A stretch of 64,000 nucleotides of DNA from Wandonia haliotis (GTDB taxonomy: Bacteria; Bacteroidota; Bacteroidia; Flavobacteriales_D; Crocinitomicaceae): positions 682,001 to 746,000 of the forward strand of contig NZ_BAAAFH010000011.1 in assembly GCF_039523435.1 (NCBI RefSeq), read 5' to 3'. The position numbers and the translations under genes were made by a program. Shown piece after piece: positions 28,067 through 36,566 of this stretch. The number at the start of each line of letters is the position of its first letter. Position 1 is the first letter of the stretch. Under the pieces are notes generated by a model. It worked only from the letters and a program-made list of their open reading frames with translations. It ran no database searches and was not told the DNA's origin.

Positions 28067-28231
28067 GAAGAAATTAGCCTTGCACGTAATCTGATAATAA
28101 AAAATGCTTCAATTTATATGATCTTTTTTTTAGATATACTGCAAATAATAAAAAGCTGTACGATTCTTCTTCGTAAGGATTTTTATTTTCCTCAACAATA
28201 GAACTTTTATTACCAAAATCATATCCAGCCT

Positions 28232-28504
28232 CTACTTCTTAAGTATTCTTCGACTAATACTAAGCCCGATACCACCTCCAACAAATAAGGTTATCCCGCG
28301 ATTAAAGATTGAAGGAAACGGATGAAACCCCTCTGATGCAGGAAGATCATAAAAAAGGTGAAACAAAAGTGTACCTTCATTGGAATGATAGTAACAAGGG
28401 TCTGGAATCAAAAACTGTTCTAGAATTAAATAGTTAAACAAGCAAGCTATTATAGCTCCCAAGCTCGTAAATAGTACTATAAATAACAGCCTTCTTAAAA
28501 ACAA
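28232..28504 (-). CDS. Small membrane protein, unknown function
   Basis: A 90-residue protein with two hydrophobic segments (about 4-24 and 70-86, LFVGGGIGLSISRRILKK). Its start codon immediately follows the stop of the lipoprotein gene, so translation is coupled. No family is recognised. Confidence 0.5.
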   Translation of the reverse strand: MFLRRLLFIVLFTSLGAIIACLFNYLILEQFLIPDPCYYHSNEGTLLFHLFYDLPASEGFHPFPSIFNRGITLFVGGGIGLSISRRILKK

Positions 28505-28846
28505 TTATTCACACGATTTAAAATCTTTTCGCTTATAAATGGCTTCTCCTACCCGAATTTCATCATCGGATGAATTCCACTCAGCAAAAGGAGACAAGAT
28601 ATCATTCCACTGAAAAGATAAGGTTATTTTCTCCTGACCAAGATCCTGTGTACTAAACTCGATTTTGTCTCCGTTTTCCGGCATCATAGGTTGAGTCCCT
28701 ACAACAGTTGAGATAATCTTGTAATCACAATCAATTACCAGTTCTTCGGAATTATCATTCACGAATGTTCCTCTGATATCAGTTTGTTTTGAACAGGATA
28801 CACAAAAAGCTGTAATAAGCGAAAGAAATATTACATGTCTTTTCAT
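28505..28846 (-). CDS. Small lipoprotein, lipocalin-like size
   Basis: A 113-residue lipoprotein with a clear signal and lipobox (SLITAFCVSC, Cys18). The mature part of about 95 residues is beta-rich, with DIRGTFVNDNSEELVIDCD and EWNSSDDEIRVGEAIYKR, recalling small lipocalin-like envelope proteins. No partner is known except the co-translated small membrane protein. A -7 element is at 28873-28880. Confidence 0.65.
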   Translation of the reverse strand: MKRHVIFLSLITAFCVSCSKQTDIRGTFVNDNSEELVIDCDYKIISTVVGTQPMMPENGDKIEFSTQDLGQEKITLSFQWNDILSPFAEWNSSDDEIRVGEAIYKRKDFKSCE

Positions 28847-28872
28847 CGTTGAATCAGGCTTTTAATGCTTCA

Positions 28873-28880
28873 CAAATGTA
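28873..28880 (-). promoter_or_regulatory. -7 promoter element for the lipoprotein gene
   Basis: TACATTTG on the minus strand matches TAnnTTTG, 27 bases upstream of the start at 28846. Confidence 0.5.
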
Positions 28881-28913
28881 GCATAAAAAGTCAAACGCAA
28901 GTTATTCCCCGAT

Positions 28914-29291
28914 TCAGGCAGGTGGCTCCCATAATTCAATCTTATTCCCTTCAGCATCCAGAATGTGCACAAACTTTCCATAATCATAGGTTTCGATCTC
29001 ATCCACTATAACTACCCCCTCCTTTTTCAACTCTTCTACCAATATTTCCAGATTTTCAACCCGGTAATTAATCATAAAATCTTTTGATGAGGGAGCAAAG
29101 TATTCAGTGTTTTCCGGAAAGGGTGCCCACTGCGTTTCGCTCTTTTCTGTCGAATCAGAATTTTCGTACCACTCAAAAACCGCCCCATAGGGATTCGTCT
29201 TCAAACCAAGGTGTTTTTGGTACCATTCTGTCATTTTCTGAGGATCTTTGCATTTGAAAAAGATACCTCCCAAACCTGTTACTCTTTTCAT
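28914..29291 (-). CDS. VOC family (glyoxalase/bleomycin-resistance fold) protein
   Basis: A 125-residue cytoplasmic protein with one vicinal-oxygen-chelate domain. It has GGIFFKCKDPQKMTEWYQKH at the N-terminus and HILDAEGNKIELWEP at the C-terminus, where the last Glu is a usual metal ligand. Substrate and reaction are not predictable. The ATG at 29291 (MKRVTGLG) is taken over one four codons upstream. Confidence 0.85.
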   Translation of the reverse strand: MKRVTGLGGIFFKCKDPQKMTEWYQKHLGLKTNPYGAVFEWYENSDSTEKSETQWAPFPENTEYFAPSSKDFMINYRVENLEILVEELKKEGVVIVDEIETYDYGKFVHILDAEGNKIELWEPPA

Positions 29292-29335
29292 TTTATCGCC
29301 CACTTTAAATTATTACCACACTGAATTCAAACTAT

Positions 29336-29824
29336 TTACACCAATTCATCTCTTAGTAAACGATTGGTTGTTTGTTGTACCCAATAACAAATTAGTAACC
29401 CTATAGAAAAAGTCGTGATGAGCACTCCTACAACGAAAGGAAAGACTAAAAGAATAAGAAAGCTCCATTTGACTATTGGTATGTAGAATAAGCCGATAAC
29501 CACCGTAAAAACGGTCCATATAATCACATTAACCCGCAAAGAATACCTAAATGACGCATCAGTAACACTCCCTCTGTTTAGTAGATCTTCCGGGATCTTT
29601 TTCCCTGCATACCAAAGTGCAATTAAAAATGAAACAAGGAGTCCTGCTGTCGCTTTTCCAAACAAAATGAACATTCCACCTGTCAGGACGAGTAATTCGG
29701 TTGGGATAACAGTCGAAAGTCCTAATACCGTCACTATCACAACCAGTCCTGCAGACGTCCCGATCAGATATGAAATGAATATACTTTTCCTCCTGATTTT
29801 TGCTAATTTCTCTTGATCCGTCAT
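29336..29824 (-). CDS. Four-span membrane protein, unknown function
   Basis: A 162-residue inner-membrane protein with four hydrophobic segments (about 16-36, 43-66, 90-110, 116-140), starting MTDQEKLAKIRRKS. The ATG at 29824 is chosen because the seven residues upstream add nothing hydrophobic or conserved. No family is recognised, and the neighbours give no hint. Confidence 0.65.
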   Translation of the reverse strand: MTDQEKLAKIRRKSIFISYLIGTSAGLVVIVTVLGLSTVIPTELLVLTGGMFILFGKATAGLLVSFLIALWYAGKKIPEDLLNRGSVTDASFRYSLRVNVIIWTVFTVVIGLFYIPIVKWSFLILLVFPFVVGVLITTFSIGLLICYWVQQTTNRLLRDELV

Positions 29825-29949
29825 TTTACAACCTACAAAATACAATTAGCTAAATATACTGCATTACAAAAATCCCAGACAGGAATTTGGTTGCTTTATT
29901 TCATACGCAATAGAATCGGCTTTACCTTCATCCGCACGTCATCATTCCC

Positions 29950-31614
29950 TTAGTCAGTAACAATCAGCTTTTCTTCTGCTATCATTTTATTTTCTTTTGA
30001 AAGGCGGATACAATACATCCCCTTCTGTAAGTTATCTCCTGACAAAGTATAGGTCGTTCCTGAAATGTTTCCCAGTTGTTTTACTAACCGCCCTTCGATT
30101 GTATAAAGCGATAAAGTCATACCATTAAATCCATCTCCGTATTTCAACGTAGTGGAAAAAGAAAAAGGATTGGGATAGACGGAAAAAAGTCCTTGCTCTT
30201 TAGCGTCAGGAATTCCAAGTGTAGCATTCCCCAGTTTAGCGACAAATAAGTCACCCGAGTTTTGTACTCCGGCATTTGTCAAAGTAGTTGCTCCAAATGA
30301 TAACGTAGCACAGTTAAATACTCCCGTCAGGTGTATGTTTCCATTTACATCTAAAGCAGCACTTCTGGTTGTATGATAATTGTTACCAAACGGGCTTTTT
30401 ACCCAAAGTACATTTCCATTTGCATCCCACTTTGAGGTAAAAATATTTCTACCTCCCCCATTTATTAGTGTTGTAGAACCAAATGAAAGAGAGGAACTGG
30501 AATACCACCCTGTTACATAAGCATTTCCCTGGCTATCTACATTCACACTTTCTCCTCTATCCATCCCATTTCCTCCAACACTTTTTGCCCAAAGGACATT
30601 CCCATTTGCATCGTATTTCGCAAGAAACATATCATCACTATAATATTGATTCAAGGTTATAGCTCCAAACGAAACGGAAGAGGAAGAAAAAGAACCTGTC
30701 ACATACACATTTCCAGCCGCATCTGTATGCAGACTGTTTGCCGTTTCGTACTCATTGCCTCCTGCTCCTTTTGCCCATATCACATTGCCATTTGTATCGT
30801 ACTTTGCAACAAAAAGATCGGTACTCCCACTATTCGTCAGTGTAATACCTCCTAGCTGAAGTGTAGCTCCGCGAAATACACCTGTAACAATACTATTTCC
30901 TGCGGCATCCACACTAATCGCATGTCCGATTTCCAGATCCGTTTCTCCTGCATCTCTGACCCATATAATATTCCCATCCGAATCCCCTTTTGCGATAAAA
31001 ACATCAGAAAATCCGTTGCTGACCAAATCAGTATTTCCCAAAGTGAAATCGGAACCATATTCTCCCGTAAAGTATAAATATCCATTGTCATCCAGCGCTA
31101 TTCCATTCAATTTTTCCGACTTAATTCCTCCGGCTCTTTTTGCCCAGATTGCATTTCCGTCAGGATCAAATTTTGCCCAAAACATATCATATTGGTATAA
31201 ATTGGCATTGGGTAAGGCAAAGTTTTCAATCCGAAGTGTATCTGCATCAAACCAACCTCCCACATATAAATTACCTGTCGCATCAACTGTAATACTGTTT
31301 GGTTTGGTTCCGTTTACAGAACCACCAAAATTTTTCGCCCAAAGAATATTTCCTTCATTATCATACTTCGCAATAAACATATCCGCCAAATTGGCCGAAT
31401 TTCTAGTTAACGTAATGGTTCCTAACGTAAATGATGAACTGGTAAATTCTCCTGCTACGAAAACATTCCCCACATCATCTACAGCAATACTGTTTCCGAT
31501 CTCTTCATACCCGCCAATTGAAGTACCTGTCGCCCAATTCCAGGCAGGTTCTTGCGTTAATATATTGGTATAAAATCCCAGCAAGACCATGCTTATTAAC
31601 AATCCCTTTTTCAT
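29950..31614 (-). CDS. SBBP-repeat beta-propeller protein with T9SS sorting domain
   Basis: A 554-residue secreted protein. After the signal peptide, about seven repeats of 55-60 residues carry the SBBP pattern (VDAxGNxYVTGxF, then FGxxxLxxxG, DxFxAKYDxNGNVLWAK). This predicts a propeller. The last 80 residues are a T9SS type A sorting domain (FSVYPNPFSFSTTLKYGDG, KGMYCIRLSKENK, EEKLIVTD). It should act outside the cell. SBBP proteins have no established activity; adhesion is a guess. It is monocistronic. Confidence 0.88.
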   Translation of the reverse strand: MKKGLLISMVLLGFYTNILTQEPAWNWATGTSIGGYEEIGNSIAVDDVGNVFVAGEFTSSSFTLGTITLTRNSANLADMFIAKYDNEGNILWAKNFGGSVNGTKPNSITVDATGNLYVGGWFDADTLRIENFALPNANLYQYDMFWAKFDPDGNAIWAKRAGGIKSEKLNGIALDDNGYLYFTGEYGSDFTLGNTDLVSNGFSDVFIAKGDSDGNIIWVRDAGETDLEIGHAISVDAAGNSIVTGVFRGATLQLGGITLTNSGSTDLFVAKYDTNGNVIWAKGAGGNEYETANSLHTDAAGNVYVTGSFSSSSVSFGAITLNQYYSDDMFLAKYDANGNVLWAKSVGGNGMDRGESVNVDSQGNAYVTGWYSSSSLSFGSTTLINGGGRNIFTSKWDANGNVLWVKSPFGNNYHTTRSAALDVNGNIHLTGVFNCATLSFGATTLTNAGVQNSGDLFVAKLGNATLGIPDAKEQGLFSVYPNPFSFSTTLKYGDGFNGMTLSLYTIEGRLVKQLGNISGTTYTLSGDNLQKGMYCIRLSKENKMIAEEKLIVTD

Positions 31615-31812
31615 CCGTTCCTGTTTGTTGTTTGTGTTTCCAATGTCTTTCGTATATGACTTCTTTGCCTATCGTACAGACATTTTTCTTCCTATAGACA
31701 GGTATCACGTGGTAGTGGTTGCCATCTTTCTTTTCACGCACAGAAGCAATTAGCAATACATTTACGAAAATGTATGCCTTGCAGCTACACCATTAGTTCA
31801 ATTGTACAACAG

Positions 31813-32196
31813 TTATTTTTTTAACTCAACAAGGTACGAAGTGATTGATTTTATTTTTTCTCCTTTGGCACTGGTAAAACAATAAAAATCAGCAAAAGCA
31901 TATACCTTTCCGCTTTCCATTTTCAACACTCCATTGGCAGCACCTTCTTTTCCGTGTGATAAAATCTGATCAAGGATTAATTCGGTTGTCTTTTCGGATT
32001 TCATGTTTTGTAATTCCGCAGTAAATTCTTCTTTTCCGTTGATTTGTTTGTCTCCGACTCTATCCCAGACAATTTCATCTGATACACTAGCAATTAAAAA
32101 TTCAACATCTCCTTTGGCAAATGCACTGTTGAATTTTTTCAAAAACTCTCTTTTGGGAGCATTTCCACAATCTGTTTTTATCGTAATCTTTACCAT
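31813..32196 (-). CDS. SnoaL/NTF2-like small protein
   Basis: A 127-residue cytoplasmic protein with the NTF2-like cone fold pattern (FLKKFNSAFAKGDVEFLIAS, VSDEIVWDRVGDKQINGKEE, EFTAELQNMKSEKT, ending in paired beta strands ITSYLVELK). Members are isomerases, hydrolases or simple ligand binders. No activity can be assigned. Confidence 0.75.
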   Translation of the reverse strand: MVKITIKTDCGNAPKREFLKKFNSAFAKGDVEFLIASVSDEIVWDRVGDKQINGKEEFTAELQNMKSEKTTELILDQILSHGKEGAANGVLKMESGKVYAFADFYCFTSAKGEKIKSITSYLVELKK

Positions 32197-32326
32197 CCAA
32201 TAGAGTTTTTTAATATCTTATATACTATTTGTCAAAACAACATCATTCCTAATGTAGTTATTCTAAATTTAATTAAGTGTATAAACTAGCTACTGAACAA
32301 CACTTTAGTTCCAGATAGCACAAAAC

Positions 32327-32360
32327 AAAAAATCCCAATGAAATTTCATTGGGATTTTTT
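32327..32360 (-). terminator. 34-bp perfect palindrome, terminator of the DEAD-box helicase gene
   Basis: The 17-base arm AAAAAATCCCAATGAAA and its exact complement abut without a loop. Read on the minus strand it follows the helicase stop by 107 bases and ends in a T run, so it can act as an intrinsic terminator in either direction. Confidence 0.75.
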
Positions 32361-32467
32361 TAGTAACCTCAAACGGAAAAATTACACCTTTCTGATAGAG
32401 TTTTTTATATAAAATGACTACAATTTTTAGCTGAAGTTAAATTATATGCTATTTATTTGAAACAGAA

Positions 32468-33670
32468 CTAATCTACAAATGTGTAGGCAGTCCCTGTATT
32501 TCCAGCTCTTCCGGTTCTTCCAACCCGGTGGATATAGGTATCGTAATCATTTGGTATCTGGTAATTGATAACCAGTGATACATTGTCAATATCGATCCCT
32601 CTGGCCGCAACATCTGTTGCCACCAGTACCCTTATGCTACCATTTTTGAACTTTTTCAGGGCATTTACCCTGTAATTTTGAGATTTGTTACCATGAATCT
32701 GATCCGCCTTTACTCCTGCGTTATTGAGTTTTTTCGCAAGTCGGTTCGCCAGATGTTTCGTTTCCGTAAACAGGATTACTTTACTAAATTCAGGATTACT
32801 CAACACATCCAGTAAAAGTTTAAATTTATCCTGTCCGCTTTCCACTTTGATCACATCCTGATCAACATTTTCCGAGCTTGAATCTCCGGAATGTATTTCC
32901 ACAAGGAACGGATTCGTTACAATTTCATCAATGACCACCTGTTGTTTGCGATCTTTGGTTGCAGAAAATAATAACGTCTGTTTACGTTGTTTCATTCCGC
33001 CTACCAGTTTACGAATGTCGTGGATAAAGCCCATATCAAGCATTTTATCAAACTCATCCAACACCAGTATTTTGAACTGATTCAGCTTTAAACTTCCCCG
33101 CTGATTTAAATCAAGTAAACGTCCCGGAGTACCGATAATAAGATCAAAACGGTTTTTCAAACTCCGAACATCTTTCTCCACATTTGTCCCTCCGATATAG
33201 CAAGCTGCAGTGAGATTCATCTTTGCCGACAGTTTTTTAAATTCATCATACACCTGAATCGCCAGCTCTCGTGTAGGGACAACAATCAGCGAAGTATACT
33301 TTTCCTTTTCACCCCTGAGCATATTCTCCAAAACAGGTATCAAAAAAGCACCTGTTTTACCTGTTCCTGTATTTGCAATCCCAATCAGATTTCCTCCATC
33401 CATCAGTTTATCAAATGTTTTGTCCTGAATTTCAGTAGGAGATACAAATCCCATTTTCAAGATATTGGCTTTCAATTGGGCTTGCAGATTCATATCTTCA
33501 AATCGCTTATCTACGGTAATTGATTTTTTTACTGTAGAGACAACAGCTTTCTGAATCAATAATTCCGGATTTAATTGTGATTTTCTTCCCTTGCGATTTC
33601 CTGCTTTTTGATTTGGTCCTTTTGCTTTTTTTGTTCTATTAGCTTTGCCTTTATTTGCTCCTGTCTGCAT
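32468..33670 (-). CDS. DEAD-box RNA helicase with basic N-terminus (DEFD variant)
   Basis: A 400-residue RNA helicase. A lysine-rich N-terminal tail of about 40 residues precedes the core. The motifs are I ANTGTGKT, Ia PTRELAIQ, Ib TPGRL, II DEFD (in place of DEAD), III SAT, V ATDVAARGIDI and VI HRVGRTGR. The protein stops 14 residues after motif VI, so it lacks the usual C-terminal extension. It is divergent from a cold-shock-domain gene across a 633-base region, and a cold-induced role in RNA unwinding is likely. Confidence 0.9.
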   Translation of the reverse strand: MQTGANKGKANRTKKAKGPNQKAGNRKGRKSQLNPELLIQKAVVSTVKKSITVDKRFEDMNLQAQLKANILKMGFVSPTEIQDKTFDKLMDGGNLIGIANTGTGKTGAFLIPVLENMLRGEKEKYTSLIVVPTRELAIQVYDEFKKLSAKMNLTAACYIGGTNVEKDVRSLKNRFDLIIGTPGRLLDLNQRGSLKLNQFKILVLDEFDKMLDMGFIHDIRKLVGGMKQRKQTLLFSATKDRKQQVVIDEIVTNPFLVEIHSGDSSSENVDQDVIKVESGQDKFKLLLDVLSNPEFSKVILFTETKHLANRLAKKLNNAGVKADQIHGNKSQNYRVNALKKFKNGSIRVLVATDVAARGIDIDNVSLVINYQIPNDYDTYIHRVGRTGRAGNTGTAYTFVD

Positions 33671-34303
33671 ACATTAACTTCTTTCCCCTTCAGGGTTGTT
33701 TTGTTATAACAAATTCGAATTTTCCTAACCTCCTTCCAGCCGGGTCTGTTTTGCCTCTATCAACTACCTGTACATGAAAATTCTAAAAAACAATGTGACT
33801 TTATTATCCCGTGTTTTTGCCGTCTCAGAAACAATAGCAAAACTATTTATCAGAATAAGAATTAACCTGTTCGCCACAAAGGTACGTACTTTTTTGGCAC
33901 TCCCGGATTTATTTTCTTTCCGGAACTCAGTTCTGTGTATTCAAAATAAAAGCCTATCTTTGCATCACCAAGTAAAATTCTGTTAAATAAGCTGGTGTTG
34001 TAATTTAGTTTTGTCAAAACGTTTCATCGTTTTCCCTTTCTTTTTTATATCATTTTATTTTGGGATTTAGTTGTTTTTCGTCTATTCATTTTTAGCGAAA
34101 AAACGTATGTAAGCCTTTGAAAGAAGGGAAGTATTCACTTAATAGTAAAGCGTATCGAACATCTTATTTTTTGTATCAAAAAGGATTTTCCTTACTCTGT
34201 TGACAAATTACTTTTTCGGCAGTTTACAAATCAACCAGAATTATACGCATAGGTGGTAAGACGAATTATTTCAGGAGAAACTTTTAAATATATATAATAA
34301 CTT
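33671..34303. promoter_or_regulatory. Divergent regulatory region with two long 5' leaders
   Basis: This 633-base gap separates the helicase (minus) from the cold-shock gene (plus). Minus-strand -7 elements TACCTTTG (33877-33884) and TAGTTTTG (33838-33845) would give the helicase mRNA a leader of about 160-200 bases. A plus-strand element TATCTTTG (33955-33962) would give the csp mRNA a leader of about 335 bases. Long structured leaders are a known feature of cold-shock genes in other bacteria. No protein-coding frame is convincing here. Confidence 0.55.
33955..33962 (+). promoter_or_regulatory. -7 promoter element for the cold-shock gene
   Basis: TATCTTTG matches TAnnTTTG exactly, 342 bases before the ATG at 34304. 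Confidence 0.5.
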
Positions 34304-34741
34304 ATGGCAGATACCTTCAATAAGAAAGAAAGAGAAAAAAAGAAAAGACAGAAAAAAAAGGAAAAGGAATTCAAAAAAGAGTCCCGAAAGGAAAGCTCCA
34401 ATAAGTCCGGTTGGGAAAGCATGATGGCCTACGTGGATGAAAATGGTGTTATTCATGATACACCTCCTGCACAAACCAACAAAAAAGAAATTAAAGCAAA
34501 AGATATCGAAATCGGAATCCCCAAACGAGATGACAGTGAAATTGATCCTATTCTAAGAGGGACGATCAATTACTTCGACCCTGCTAAAGGATATGGATTT
34601 ATTAAAACGCCGGACGATCAAAGTTTCTTTGTGTATCAGAGTAATATCTCAGGCGGAGAACCTGTTAAAGGTAGAAAAGTACGCTTTGAGAAAGAGAAAG
34701 GTGCAAAAGGCTGGGTAGCTGTTAAGGTTGTCCTGGAATAA
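34304..34741 (+). CDS. Cold-shock-domain protein with basic N-terminal extension
   Basis: A 145-residue protein. The first 40 residues are almost entirely Lys, Glu and Arg, probably a charged RNA-binding or disordered tail. The last 65 residues form a cold-shock domain, with GTINYFDPAKGYGFIKTP (RNP1-like, Lys-Gly-Tyr-Gly-Phe-Ile), SFFVYQSNIS (RNP2-like) and GRKVRFEKEKG. It binds single-stranded RNA. The arrangement with a DEAD-box helicase on the opposite strand fits a joint cold-shock function. Confidence 0.92.
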   Translation: MADTFNKKEREKKKRQKKKEKEFKKESRKESSNKSGWESMMAYVDENGVIHDTPPAQTNKKEIKAKDIEIGIPKRDDSEIDPILRGTINYFDPAKGYGFIKTPDDQSFFVYQSNISGGEPVKGRKVRFEKEKGAKGWVAVKVVLE

Positions 34742-34801
34742 TACAACACTCAATTTAGCAGAACCTAACCTCTTTTACTTTTAACGAAACACTGCTCCGG
34801 T

Positions 34802-34850
34802 AGACAAATGTACGCGTCCGGGATTCCTATCTGAGAATCCCGATTTGTCT
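34802..34850 (+). terminator. Stem-loop after the cold-shock gene
   Basis: The inner stem is CGGGATTC/GAATCCCG with an 8-base loop (34819-34842). An outer pairing AGACAAAT/ATTTGTCT flanks it. It lies 61 bases after the stop codon. The T tract is weak, so termination is plausible rather than certain. Confidence 0.5.
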
Positions 34851-34925
34851 CCATTATGTTTATTTTTCGGAATAAAGAATCTCATCAAATTCTTTACTGA
34901 CGGTCTTTCAATATTTCAATAGAAC

Positions 34926-35345
34926 TTACTCTTCCAGATAGGCTTGTAATTCATTTTTAATCGTCATTCTTTCTACTGAAAAGGTAGTAGAATTTGCATG
35001 TAGAAAGTCTATTAATAAAACGGCTTTTTCTGACAGCATAGCTTTGTTATAGTTCCTGTTTACTTCAGTAAGTTCTGCTGATTGAACCATTGTATACAGT
35101 AACTCAATTAACTTTTCGATATGTGATTCGTGGAGATTTCTGATCTTTTTTAAGAAGTCCTGACTGTCCATTTCATTGAAATCTTCAAGTTTTAAGTCAA
35201 ACGCACTTTTGAGCGTTTGATTTACTTCCTCCATGCTGTTTTGCGTATTACCTGATTTCAACCTGCTCATTTTATCAATTAAGCTAGTCAATACCAAAAC
35301 AAGTTTTTCAATTTCCCTCTTTATAAAGTCTCTTTCTACTGCCAT
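34926..35345 (-). CDS. Predicted helical protein, unknown function
   Basis: A 139-residue protein, almost all alpha-helical by composition, with heptad-like leucine spacing (LVLVLTSLIDKMSRLKSG, FLKKIRNLHESHIEKLIELL). It has no signal peptide. No family is recognised, and the neighbours are unrelated. Confidence 0.6.
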   Translation of the reverse strand: MAVERDFIKREIEKLVLVLTSLIDKMSRLKSGNTQNSMEEVNQTLKSAFDLKLEDFNEMDSQDFLKKIRNLHESHIEKLIELLYTMVQSAELTEVNRNYNKAMLSEKAVLLIDFLHANSTTFSVERMTIKNELQAYLEE

Positions 35346-35447
35346 ACTTTCTCTTCTATTCAGAACCCTTAATCATCTATTTACCTACTCCTCAACTCTT
35401 TTGTTGTAATAGACATTATTGATCACAATCACCTTTGCTTCTCCCCC

Positions 35448-36302
35448 TTAATAAATCAGGATCTTTTCAACAAACGTGTCATTGTTATCCCAAAATCTTA
35501 TGAAATAAATGCCTTTTTCGAATTGAGAGACATCTATTTTCTGTTCCTGACTTTCCATTTGGAATGAAGATAGAACCTGGCCGTTAGCATTTACTATTTC
35601 AATTGTATAAATTTGATCCGTTTTTAGAGTTAATGAACTTTGTGTCGGATTTGGAAATAGTTCTGTTTTTCTTCCTTCATTTATGGAAATCTCATTAGTC
35701 AAAGGACTTTCAATACATACGGTTTGTCCTATGTTCAATTCTTCCCACATTTCAGTTTCGGGATTAAATTTATAGGACCGATCATCTTCTATATTTTCCG
35801 GACCTGATGCCCACAGAAATCGACATTCATTTGATGAACTCTGTATCCCTAAAAAGTAGCTTTCAGGTAGGTTGGTTAAATTGGTGTTAATATACTCCCA
35901 GTGATAAACGACATCTACTGTTCCGATATTAAAATTTGTAGCTGTTGCCAATAAGACTGCACTATCTCTTAAGCTTACAATTTCATTTCCTGCTTCTCCG
36001 GAATTGTCTTCAAATATTTTGAACATAAATTTAAGTTCATCACTGGCACAGGCTGTTGATTCTTCGAGAGAGAATTTAGCACCATAGAACAAAATGGAAT
36101 AAATACTTTGTACATTTAAGTGCTGTACAACTATTTGTCCTGTTTCTACACTAGATGTATTGAAGTTATTAAAAGTGGAGGGAATCTGACAAAAAGTAAC
36201 ATCACCATCCTTCAGCGTAAAAAAATCATTTCCTTCGTGTTGCGCAAAAAGTACTGATGTATAGATTATAGCCAACAGTGATAATACAATTTTACTTTTC
36301 AT
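35448..36302 (-). CDS. Secreted protein with T9SS type A sorting domain
   Basis: A 284-residue exported protein. The signal peptide ends at LFAQHEGND. The middle 170 residues are beta-rich (NFNIGTVDVVYHWEYINTNL, FKFNPETEMWEELN-like text) and have no recognised domain. The last 75 residues are a sorting domain (TELFPNPTQSSLTLKTD, EKGIYFIRFWDN, EKILIY). It is secreted by the T9SS. The gene is single, and its function is unknown. Confidence 0.82.
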   Translation of the reverse strand: MKSKIVLSLLAIIYTSVLFAQHEGNDFFTLKDGDVTFCQIPSTFNNFNTSSVETGQIVVQHLNVQSIYSILFYGAKFSLEESTACASDELKFMFKIFEDNSGEAGNEIVSLRDSAVLLATATNFNIGTVDVVYHWEYINTNLTNLPESYFLGIQSSSNECRFLWASGPENIEDDRSYKFNPETEMWEELNIGQTVCIESPLTNEISINEGRKTELFPNPTQSSLTLKTDQIYTIEIVNANGQVLSSFQMESQEQKIDVSQFEKGIYFIRFWDNNDTFVEKILIY

Positions 36303-36566
36303 ACTTCTTTTATTTTACATTCGGTTTTACTATTCATTCATCGATGAAAGAGAGTAATATAAATCATTTATTCACAACAACATAACAAATTGAATCATTT
36401 ATTGGACTCTAAGACTGTTTCAAATTGATCTATTCAGGTAGTATCGTTACTCTCAAATTCTCTACTTGCGAATAAATTTAAGGATTATTTTAGAACAGGT
36501 GATATTCTCCATCCCCCAAGGCGTCATCCTCCCGAAATTATTTATTTCAACTTGAAAGAAGAAGCA

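Noticed and set aside
31505..31756. Small minus-strand frame overlapping the start of the SBBP protein gene
   Set aside because: It overlaps a well-supported gene in another frame and has no recognisable features.
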